Assembly: GCF_001949145.1 (NCBI RefSeq) | Contig: NW_019091709.1 | Location: 101,756-165,694 of the forward strand | Direction of reading: 5' to 3' | Source of the DNA: Acanthaster planci | Taxonomy: Eukaryota; Echinodermata; Asteroidea; Valvatida; Acanthasteridae | DNA length: 63,939 nucleotides | Shown here: piece by piece, positions 12,501-23,200 of the stretch | How the letters are laid out: every line of letters begins with the position of its first letter | Numbering within the stretch: the stretch's first letter is position 1 | Program-made: the position numbers and the translations under genes | Notes under the pieces: model-generated | Told to the model about the DNA's origin: nothing | Databases searched by the model: none | What the model saw: the letters and a program-made list of their open reading frames with translations, nothing else

Positions 12501-15500
12501 AGGAAGGGGAATCTTTCACCAAAAAACACAGTTTGGGGTTAACTTCCAAAATAGCTGATTTTAAATCTGCTTCACTTTAAATCTAAATCTAGAATGTTCC
12601 GTCCACATTACAATGCCAAATTCAATGTACATATATCCCTGTACTTTGTACATAATTTCTTCCAGCTTTATTGAATTTTTTCAGTTCTGAGGTTGGATTG
12701 TTTTCAAGAATAGAGAACTACTACAGGAGACCAAACCTTCAACTGTTTACATTTCTTCATTTGATTGAACTGATGTTCAATGACTAGGATCATTTATAAA
12801 CGAGCTCAAGTTGTGAACACAGCAAGTGCATATCATTCTCCCCCACTCTGACACCCCCTCCCCAATATAAACAAAATTATAAAATGAAATCAAAATCTAA
12901 CTAATAATAAAAAAGATGATCCTCAGAATCCTGAATAAATTCTAAAAGATGAATACTAATGGTAACAAAATGACATTCTGTAAGGGTCATTATTTGTTCA
13001 CAGTAACAAACATAACCTACACTGTACATGTACACGTAAGTGTACATACATGTACATAATATGTGTCCACCTGTCTGATATAAAAAATCTGATGGGCCTG
13101 AGCCCCCCTCCAAAAACAAAAATCCCAAACAAACCACCCACCAAGGGAGGGGCACTGAAGGACTAGGCTCCTCCCCCCAGAAGCTGCCACATAAGTATCA
13201 AAATTCTTGTTCTTGTGAAGTGCCCCCCCCAGCTGATAGTGTGTTTCCCCCTCCCCCATTTCCAATGCTGCTGATGGGGCTGGGGTAAATATTTTTCCCA
13301 CGACAAGGAACGCTGCCATAATGAATACGATGGGAATCCACACACAATATTTAATTAATACAGCGGTCATTCAGTATCACGATTTTCAGTCATCACGGAT
13401 GCACCTGTTCCCAACTCCAGTCCATATTCAATGTGTGGCAGTCCACCACACAAAAGGTTCCGTACGAGATTTTTGGTCCAACACTTTCAACAATAAATTT
13501 GAAAATAAAAAAAAAAACTGCACTGCTCCACTGTGAGTGAGATTTTCCCTCAACCTTGAGTTGTTATCATCCGTTCTTAATATCTTCTTTTCTTTTTTTT
13601 ACAAATCTGTAAAGTTCGGTAAAAGTTCACAAAAAATTTGGCAGCCAAGAGGGATGCTCAGTGCACCCAAATGTTCGGTATAGTGGTGTTTGTGTTAGCA
13701 ACGTTCCACACTACACAGTTGCTACAACAAATACACACCAGAATAATCTTTAACAAAAAAAAAAGACTTGTGTAACAACTACTCAGGTGAATGTTTTTCT
13801 ATTATGGTTTTATTTTAAAATGCCTTTGCAAACTGCAGAGGTGAGGGAATGTAATCAACCGTGAAGGTACATGTAGGAAAAAACCAAGCTTTTTCACAGA
13901 ACACCCAGGGCGCTAACAAAAAAGGGCTTCTGATGCCCCTATGGCTGGTGGATGAAATTCAAGTGAATGTATTTTACAAAACATTAATATCGTTATGTGT
14001 TAGCAATCATTTTGGGGCTATTAACATCTACGAGTACATGTACAGCCAAAAGCATTTAATGAAATTTCACAAGAAAATTATCTAAATGAGGGAAAATAGT
14101 AACTACATTTGCGGTTTTTTTGTGTCTCTTTGGTCTCTTGCAGTTTGGACTTTATACAAGACTGGCAATTTGAATGCCTTTGAATTAAAAAATAAGAATT
14201 TAACAAAATTACACACAAGCACGTACATATTGAAGTCATTTTTTCTCATTGTCTTTTCCCATTAACACATTGTAATGACTTGTAATGCCACATGGATTGA
14301 ATGAATAACCTGCACATACCTTTGCCAGTCATATAATTAACTAAGAGAGATATGGAAGGGCTGCGCAGCACCGTGATTAGAATATCGACAAGAATATAAT
14401 ATCAAATCAGTGCTCTGAAATATGTGATTCCAGAGCTTTCGGTAACTGAGTATCTTCTTCAGGGCAAGCAAGAAGGTTACTCAGTTATCTGAAAGCTCGG
14501 CAATCACATTTTTCAGAGCACTGATTTGATATTATATTCTTGTGGATAAAATTAACTAAGTCTGATTTAGAAACAAGCTGTTTGTCTATGCAGAACCAGT
14601 TACTTGCATGACTGATGATTTGCATCTTGGCACCTTGCTAATTGACTGAAATATCCAGTGATTACATACCTGTACCATTATTTTCAGCCGCAATGCTCGC
14701 CGCAGCACTAATTAGGAAGGCCCGCCCAGATCGATAGGAACGCTCCGTTGAGGTGGTGGACATCATCTCCTTCTCTGCCAGGGTGCTGTAGACGATCGTC
14801 TGCCAAGCAAACAGTAGCTCATTAACTGGTGAACTGTTAATTGTTTAAGTCAAGGTGTGAAGGTTTCATTCTGTTGTGGAATTACTTTGGAACACATACT
14901 GTAAATATACATGGACACTGATTTGTGAAAAAGAGTCCAGTGTTATTTCCAGCTTGAGTTAAAATCGTACTGTTTGGGGATTACATTTGGCAAAGGCACA
15001 CAGTAAGATCAGAATTCTCCATCCTGTGCACGTTCATTACTTACAACACCGTTGGAAAAAAATTACAAGAATTAAGAAATAAACACAATGCTGTCCAATG
15101 AATCTTGGGGCTCTGTGATGTGAAGTAGACCGGTATTCACTTGTTATTTTGGGCCGACATACTGTGGTCCCTTTTAGTCCAAAATTGGCTCATTGCAAAA
15201 ATGGCTGAATCGCAAAAGTTTTTATAAACGGCAAAAGAGGGAATACATGTACAAGGAAATATGTGCATGGCCAGTTTATTTAAGACTGGCTCAGAAGAAT
15301 GGACACAGCTATCGTCAGAGTCACAGGCTTGGGCATTATCAGCATCCATCCTCCTAGGCTGGTACATGTGTATTTATTCATAAATACCTTTTGAGGCAGA
15401 AATTTGAAATGAGTTTAACAATTTTAAAAATTGCCAAAGACTTGGATCCACAGTTTTACTTCCTTTGCTTACACCACCATTTAGCCATGACATGTGCCTG

Positions 15501-17663
15501 TCTCGAGTAGTCACATTCCAACCTCCACGTACTGCATGATGAGGTGGCGCAGAACATGATAAGCCAGCCAATGACAGGTTCTCAACCAACAGGAAAGGCT
15601 AAACTGTCGTAGGTATTTATGAATAACAAATATAACATAATCATAATTTCCACTGAATTCAACCTAACTTGGTAACATACATACCTTGGCATGTTCACTA
15701 GCTTTTGCTTGGTGGTCAGCAATGCCTGTATTCCTCCGTTGTCGGGCTTCATTGCGTGATATGAGGTCCCCTCTTAAAGTTTTCGGAGAAGGAACAGGTT
15801 GCACTGTTTAAAAGAGACCAAAAAAATAATGTACACAACTGCCCAACACACTTCCAAATGTCAGTGAATGAAATGTAGAGTTGCAAATTGGATATTAAAC
15901 TATCCAGTCTCAATATACGAAAGAGGGGTCTGGCCAACAAAAACAATGAGACGAGTTTCTTGTCCCTTTGTCTTGCCCTGTTCCACATTTTTTCTTTGTC
16001 AAATATGAAATGCACTTTGAATTGTTGTTTTTAACATGTTGTAAGATACCTATAAATGCAAAATTAAAATATTGTAGATGGGGCAAACGTTCCTTACTGT
16101 AGACACAGGGGTGTCAGTTACATGTACATAATTCAGAAAATCTATCCAACATCTTGGAAAAAATTAGGCTGCTGCCTCCATGAAAGAAGGAAAGAATCTT
16201 GCTCTGACAACACAACATTATTTCTCTGCACAAATTTTCCAGCTGATAAGAAATTTACATTATCCAACATGTATGTCATCTTCTACAGTGACAACAATTA
16301 ATTCAAAAGATGTGCAATACCTGGAAAAAGGATGGAACTTTTTTAGTGTGAAATACTGTTTCAATTTTATTTGGAATTTCTCTAAGAGAAATTCAAGAAG
16401 CAGTAATCTCAGCCCCATTTATTACACCACAGATTCCTTGATAGTCCAGATTGAATTGTCACTATAAATCAAGAGACACACAAAATACCTAAAGAATGAG
16501 GTAGTTTAGTTACATGAGCCATGATAAATTTCTAAGTTGGCTTATAGTGCATAATGGAGAGAAATTTCAGACAACATAAAAACCTATGTAGACTTCATCA
16601 AAAAGACACGCAATTTGATTCCATTTGATCCTAGCAACAGCAAGCAAACAAAACACTCCCAATACAAACGTTGTTCAGCCTATCCCGCCAACACAAATAC
16701 CACAAGACAAATTGACAACACAGGTTATCACCAGAGGCCTCTAAAGTAAACTAATACCCCATGCATTTCAATCATGGTATTTTGAGCACTTGTATTCAAA
16801 TAGGCAAAAGTAAAATACCTAGGACTGAAATATTTGCAGTGGACTTGTACACAGACATGCTCACTTAAGCCAACATAAACAGTTAGGTACAATTTTGGAA
16901 GTTGGAAACAATATAGTGCGATACTTTTATTTGATAGCTTTTCTACAAACAACTCTTGCCAATTATAAGCTGGTGATATATATCTGTAACCAAATAATGG
17001 TTAATATTTGTAACCAAGAATTAATAATTAAACAATAAAATTGTTCTTCAACTTGATCAAATGCAAACAGCGATAATGCACAAATTAAATGGACACAGGA
17101 ATCGAGTTTTGAACCATTTTAGTTACCAGGTAAAGTTTTACAATACTAGCTAGCACAGTTTCTTGAGCACTTCCGATACTCTTGGCCAGCTGTCCAATGT
17201 TAAGTTATTAAGTGTCTCAGGTCCAAATATAGGCAATGACCACAAGGCAACCAATGTACACAAAATCATTTCAGAAGTAAAATTGTTGATCTCTGAATAT
17301 AAATTAAAGCAACCAAGGATGTTTACATGATAAGAAAAAGAGGAAAGTGTTCTATATATGGACAACACTAATTTCCCCTTAAATGTTATAACAGCCTACA
17401 CAAAGTAATTTAATATGTGCTAAAAAGTGATTTAATATGTCCTAAAAAGTGAATTTTAACTTAGAAATTTCTGAAAATAGCTAAGAAAATTAGAAAAAAG
17501 CATTTACTGATGAAACACTTAGGTTAACTCAGACAGGTGTCATAAGTTTGTGCAAAGTACAGGAGCATCAAGTTTTTTTTTCCGTATATGGAACTATTTC
17601 CGAGAAAAGCTTACCTTTGCCTTTGCTCTTCTCCCGCGCTACGGCAGACGCAACGCATCCCAT
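9557..17663 (-). CDS. unrecognised 287-aa protein, MGC N-terminus and RVHF motif
   Basis: Four exons on the minus strand join in frame: 17663-17615 (start ATG 17663-17661), 15803-15685, 14799-14670 and 10122-9557 (stop TGA). They total 864 bp, with intron phases 1, 0, 1 and GT-AG ends. The N-terminus MGCVASAVAREKSKGK has Gly2, Cys3, Ser6 and downstream basic residues, the pattern of N-myristoylation plus palmitoylation. Residues about 17-100 are polar and basic with RNEARQRRNTG, then YSTLAEKEMMSTTSTERSYR and an Ala-rich ISAAASIAAE. The large last exon is acidic, Ser/Thr/Glu-rich and probably disordered. It holds GKPSRVHFAET with RVHF at about 244-247, which fits the RVxF docking consensus for protein phosphatase 1. 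There is no signal peptide or membrane span. I do not know the family. A membrane-anchored phosphatase-targeting scaffold is an inference only. The gene is head-to-head with SLC27A. Confidence 0.78.
10240..10800. repeat. diverged interspersed repeat, copy A
   Basis: Blocks in common order with 28510-29000: a CAGGATTTTTCCTGA-type start, then AAATGGGTATTTTGAGGG versus AAATTGGTATTGTAAGG, then CCCTATGCTGCGGCAGGG versus CCCTATGCTGCTGTAGGG followed by a CTC-rich tail. The similarity is patchy, suggesting two old copies of one element of unknown class. Confidence 0.5.
14389..14543. repeat. long near-perfect hairpin (about 70-bp arms)
   Basis: The left arm ACAAGAATATAATATCAAAT and what follows to about 14455 is matched in reverse complement by 14475-14543, ending ATATTATATTCTTGT. 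The arms share the blocks CAGTGCTCTGAAA and GAGCTTTC, with a short loop at AGGGCAAGCAAG. It is a foldback element or a folded remnant of a larger one; no ORF. Confidence 0.85.
14800..15684 (-). other. intron 2 of the MGC/RVHF gene
   Basis: The 885-bp intron between exons 3 and 2. I see no coding or repeat structure beyond one ACATGTAC-type motif near 15245. Confidence 0.7.
15804..17614 (-). other. intron 1 of the MGC/RVHF gene
   Basis: A 1.8-kb AT-rich intron. I see no supported features; small open frames at 16180-16467 and 16728-16952 show no recognisable domain. Confidence 0.7.
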
Positions 17664-20054
17664 CGTCGCATCTCCACGCTGCAGTGAAAACTCCAGAATT
17701 TCCCCCGGCTTCTCGTCCAACTACTTTCAACTCTGAATCGCTGCGTATGTGTGAACTTGACCCCTCAGGGTGTTCACACGGTACATTGTTCAACAGATAT
17801 TTTTATCCCAACGATACTCGAAGAAAATACGTGGCATTCACTGACGAACATGAAATTTACCCCCCGAAAAGTTGACCGTGGATAGGCCTATTAACTATGC
17901 TAACCAGAGCAGAGCAAACTCCGTTCCACAGACAGGAAGTGACGGGAGGGCACTGTTGCCGCTCCTACGCGTTGACGAGTTTTGGAAATCCTTTGGCTAC
18001 AACTGGCCGGTGTATTTCACGGTCACATATATATGAAATCGCCTGTCTTTTCCGCTTCCTTTATAGGACAGAAGTTTGAGGGATTACAGAACTAAGAAGT
18101 GGACAATTGCCGCATTGTCCCTGAACTGCTTACCAACAAAGACTGGGCTGGCGATTGACGTCAAGACTTGTCCATGTATTTTCTGACGTGCATGCCGGCT
18201 GACTCATAATAGATCGTCTCCGCTCAGTTCACCGCGTAGCGCAAGCGGGCAGCCCAGGCCCAGCAGGTGGGCTTCAGAGGGGCGGGTTATCGTGGTCAAT
18301 GGCAGAGGGCGCAAGTATTAAGCAATCGACTCACTTCAAGTTGCCATCCTGGCGACTGAGATAAACATCCAGTCCATCTTATTTTTAGTCCATCGTGAAT
18401 CGACTGAGTTCATTCGCATCTTAAACTGATGGAAAGCTTCTTCGTTACAGCTTGTTTGGCAAAGGAAAACTGAAAAGTCCATATTTGGTGATGATCTGAA
18501 TATCGAGTGCGAATAATGAGTTCAGGAATGGACCGTGCGTTCATCATGCACGGACAGAACTTTTTGGCCAAATGATCAGTTTAAAGCCCCATGATCCGCC
18601 TTCGATTCTGCAGTGCTTGGTGCGGGAGCATTCATTGGGAGCAAACTGAAACTATACGGTGAAACGGGATTAATTTCTAGACATTTCGGGAAACTTGGTT
18701 ATTGTCTTACCCTATTTCTTATTTGTTTTGCTTTCTGTTCTCGATTCACTTTTAGTTTTACAAATTCAGATTTCTTCCTGGGTTATTTTCTGAAAACCCT
18801 GGACATTAGAAAAAATTGTCTCCCTTCGTAATCTGGACTGTATGCGTTCGCTTGCTCTTACTAGATACACTTTTTTGTACCATATTTATTCCCCTAGTGT
18901 GGTTATGAAATGCAGAAGGCACCTCAGCAGATTGGAAAAAAATGCGTCCTTACCGGGTTAATTGGCATTTCCCCCGCATATAGTTGCTGAAGTGTTCTCG
19001 AAAGAAGTGCCTTTTTAAATTAAGCAGTACCATTTCGAATTAAGAATTTCAAAATGAACTTTTTAACACGGAGTATTATTCTTTTGTTGCATACTCAGAT
19101 AGCTACCCATGATATTTTGTGAACCACTCAGCCAAACGGGTAGGCTGTTCCACTTCAGTCTGAGACATTAGACCCTCCTATGCCTTCTGAGATCACTTTA
19201 TAATTGGTTTCAAATTGGCATCATCGTATTTATGAAGAAGGTCGTAATTGTATACAGGCCGGTAGTCGTCGTATTTATTTCAGTTTTTGGAAATAGCCTC
19301 TATACTGTCAAAACGCGAGTGCAATGGTGCGACTAAGCCGGTTATTTTCAACGAAATGATTTGCGATGCCTCCATGACTGATTTTTTTGTCGGACCTGAG
19401 GTTTTTTTTATTTGCCTAAATATTCTCCTTTTTTGAAATATTTTGAAGAAAAACATGCTCCTCATCACTAGAGGGTTTCAACATAGACCCATTTCTTTTC
19501 ACTACACAAGAGACAAGGCTTCATCAAAATGATGCCATCAGCAAATTGAGCAAGTTGCCTTGCCTTTGAAACTTTTATTGGAGAAAAAAATGGTAATCAT
19601 ATTCTTTAAAAAATGCTCTGCAGACGGAAGGATTATCATTGTCTTTCCGTTTTCCATTATTTTTGAAAAGTTTGATGTCAAACGTTGAATTCTGCTGCAA
19701 CTGATGTCGCCCTAAACCCCCTGAACCGTGGGCCTAGGGAATTTTGCGTGAAGTTTGGGAAAAGGACGTAAATGACACCCTGACCCCGTCGAAGTGAGGT
19801 GCGCCCTCTCGAAGACACAAATAATTCCCTGTTAATTTAGTCGGGTACCCAGCAATCAATATCCCGAAATTTGAATTTTTGAGTTGGGCAGTGCGCGTGC
19901 AAGGAGAGGGTGGGTACGATGTACATGTACATGTACAACGTACGTACAGTGATTTTTGACCACACTTGATCTGATGATCGTCGTCGATAGAGTCCTGTTC
20001 CGTTCCGCGCGCCTTCTGAACAGTATTTGGCACAGTTTACCTCCTTTTCGCACC
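17664..20054. promoter_or_regulatory. head-to-head interval, probable divergent promoter region
   Basis: 2.4 kb separate the start codons of the minus-strand MGC/RVHF gene and the plus-strand SLC27A gene. The part nearest 17640-18320 is richer in G+C and CpG than its surroundings and holds a consensus CRE. No TATA box is obvious at a sensible distance from either ATG. ACATGTAC copies and GTACGTAC lie at 19920-19945, about 110 bp before the SLC27A ATG. Transcription starts cannot be fixed from sequence. Confidence 0.5.
18156..18163. promoter_or_regulatory. consensus CRE (TGACGTCA)
   Basis: A full palindromic TGACGTCA, the CREB/ATF half-site pair, lies about 0.5 kb upstream of the MGC/RVHF start codon within the CpG-richer part of the divergent interval. 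A single site could be chance, and the same motif recurs in arrays at 42-44 kb. Confidence 0.35.
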
Positions 20055-20215
20055 ATGTTGAAGCTTGGGATCTTCGGTGGCTTGGCAGCCTTTCTGAGGG
20101 GTTATTTTGAGTTGGAATGGCGCACTGTCGGGGTTGTGGTGGTGACGGTGTATTTGGCAACGGGCGGTTGGAGATTTGCCAAAATTCTGGTCCGTACATT
20201 TCCACGTGATGCGAA
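20055..20215 (+). CDS. SLC27A4: SLC27A exon 1: N-terminal membrane segment
   Basis: Residues 1-53 plus two bases of codon 54. The hydrophobic stretch [16 protein letters not shown] is the FATP N-terminal membrane span and is followed by RF and basic residues. Donor AA|GTAAGC. An in-frame upstream ATG at 19956 would add 33 residues unlike the family. Confidence 0.9.
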
Positions 20216-23200
20216 GTAAGCTATACCCCTTCTGTGTAAATTACCTAATAACTTTGCGTGCCATGCATCATCAATCATGGATAGAGGAATACATAAGTAC
20301 ATGCATGCTGAAAACTGGGTACTTGCGACATGTGTAAAATTGTGCCTGGCACAAGTTTATCATCTTGATCATGTTTGTAAAAGTTGTAGCTTGTGCGCGT
20401 TTTCTCCATGTTGAGCTTAAGTGCACACACGGTTTGTAATTGTGTAGTGCCAACCGGAGACAGGAAGCATGTGTGTTGCATAACATGCACGTGACAGACT
20501 AAGTCAACACTTGTTGTGGCTGTGAAATAAGCTTAAACAACTTCCGAGAGCATTCTGCCCCTCTCTGGATATTGGCAAACACATTTTGATGGGGTGTGGT
20601 CATTCAGTTTTAAAAATATTAGGCCTAGCAGAGGAGAGGTTTGACAAATTTTCTTTTCCATGTTTTTCACCACTGCTATGATGCTGCCCTCTATCTCTTT
20701 GTACAGTTTACAATGATTTAGAAACTAGTAGTATTTGATTCCCTTATCATTTCCAGTCCGTAGCCAGTTTTGATATAACTAAAATTGTCCTCTTGCTGGC
20801 AATGAGCCAACTTGGCAATCAATTGTTGATAGGAAGGGAGAAAGCTACCCGTCTGAAAAAAGTGTTTTCTGTGTAAATACATCAATATTTTCACTTCTAA
20901 ATTTGACTTCTTAGGTCATGTTATTGCTTTCAGATGGTTCATGCGTGGCACAGGTACATGTAACTGCAAAGGAAAATAATTGGCGTCCATACACATGTAT
21001 GTGTATGTGGAATTCTGTCTGGGGAGGGAAGCTACGCGGATAAGGCCCCCTCAAAAAAGAGCCCTGCTTTTGGGGGATTAGAAAAAGACAATTTTTGGCT
21101 CGTTTCAGTTCTCTTTCCTCAAGTGTAAGGAAACCCAAACTAGCCTCACTCCTCAGGAAAAGACCTTTAAAAGTTTTACTTGGAAAAAGTCTGATATAAT
21201 GTCCAGCTTCCACTGGACACCCTGTACACGAACCATATGAGACTGATCTTGCAAATTCTCACAGAAATAAGTCAATACTGCTAAGTTTGAACTCTCAGGA
21301 TGCTGTTACTTTCCGTGGGTTAATAGGCGACTGTAAGGAAAAAGTAGGGGTGCATGCTTTACGTTTCTCCAAACAGAAACCAACATTTCACCAATTGTGA
21401 TCACGAGTACGGTAGGAATGCACAAACTGTTGAGTATGGATTACACCATCTCCATGGATTACGGCCATCTCCATTCATTTGTGTTGCTTCATTCTCAAAA
21501 ACTCTTTCGATATTCATAGCCACGCAGCCACCAACAGGGTACTTGATTTGGACTTCTTCCCGGCAACATCGTAGCCATTGATTCTGGGGGATGGCCCTGT
21601 ATTCTATATAGTTAATCCGTACTTTATGTCCGGCATGCAGTACAGAGGGTCTGGACAAGCAGTTATTGGCATTTCTGGTGGAGAGTCCCCGCAAATCAAA
21701 AGGTCTGTAATGCACACGGTGTTCTTTCAAACATTTCCAGGGCCCTGGTTGCATTGGTTCGACTGAGGCTGACCTTGAGGAGGCGACAGCAGAACCGCGA
21801 GTTTGTGCACAGCGTCTTCGAGAGGCGTGCCCTGCTCCACCCAGACAAGGTGGCCTTCCGCTGCGAGGACGAGGTCTGGACCTTCCGGCAGGCCAATGAC
21901 TTCTCCAACGCCGTTGCCAACTACTTCTTCGAGAAGGGCCTGCGCAAAGGCGACACGGTAGCCATCTTTATGGAAACCCGGCCCGAGTTCCCGTGCTTCT
22001 GGCTAGGCCTGTCCAAGATTGGCGCAGTGGGGGCACTGATCAACTTCAACCTGAGACAGGACAGCCTGGTGCACTGTGTCAAAGTCGCTGAGCCCAAGGC
22101 GGTGATCTATGGAGCGGAGCTGACCGAGGGTAGGTCTCATGCTGGTATCATTATTTGTGTTTATTTCTGTTCATGAAACCAAGAATTCCTCAAAAGCACA
22201 AGACAAGACAATGAAAAAATGTTGTTTAACGTTGAGAAGAAAAGAAATTTTGTACGAGACTAGTGTTGTGTTTGAGTCCATCATAAATCCCTGCAAGTCC
22301 ATCAGATATACCAGGCTCGAAATCGGACAGAGGGGTACCCCCCAACAAGTCCAATCCCTATGCACACTCCAGCCTAATGTTACTTAACACATCCCCCTAG
22401 ATATTTGAAAAGAAGTCCTGAGATACCAGTATAACAATTACCAACACAAAGGTGAGGGAAGGGGTTCTCTCTGTCCCATAGTTTGCATCAAATGTCAGCA
22501 CAAGTCATTCAGTCTTGAGCCAATTCACAAGCTATTCAAATGAACTGTGACCATGGTGACAAAAGCATTCTTTTGTCATTGCTCACCCTCATGCCTGAGA
22601 CTGACCTTGCGAAAGGATTTGGGACTGGACTAGAATACAACATTATCAGATCGTCAAAACTGTCAAGTGTCATAAACAGCACTGACTTTAAAAGGGGAAA
22701 CCTGTTAATTATTTGAGTGAGATTTTAGTGTGGAAAGGGGTGTTTAGTGTAAAGGGGACAAGTTTAAAGAGTATTGAAGCCCGTTTGTTTCTATTCTTGC
22801 CATGAAAAATACCTGAAGTTTGTTTACTTCAGATCGCCCTTGTCATGTAACCACAACATGAGTATAATTTGTTAGCGATGTCACCGAGCACGGCAGGTTG
22901 GCATGCAGGCACACACACAACGCATTTTGCGTGCCACACATTGGCATGGCACCGAACAGCACTGGAACTGTGAAATGCATGCGACTGAATCTACTGCACA
23001 TGTACATTATGCACATGTGTACTGCTGTGCGGCCAACTCGAAGCACCAGCCTTTTGTGTAAACAGCACCCTGGGACCATCCAGTCATTGTGTTGTGATTA
23101 GCTGCCAATGAAACATCAATATTCATATACATGTATGTACATGTAACAGTTGGACTTATTGTTGGACTCATTCCAGCTGTTCCTGCATGAGCGGAAGTAG

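Larger units (their letters stand above)
10123..14669 (-). other. intron 3 of the MGC/RVHF gene
   Basis: A 4.5-kb intron. It contains a diverged interspersed repeat (10240-10800), short ACATGTAC runs near 10400, 11085 and 13025, and the hairpin at 14389-14543. Open frames such as 11871-12278 and 13017-13370 on the minus strand have no recognisable domain. Confidence 0.7.

Noticed and set aside
19956-20054. Upstream in-frame ATG extending SLC27A by 33 residues
   Set aside because: The downstream ATG at 20055 has a CACCATG context and matches the family start; the extension resembles nothing known in FATP proteins.
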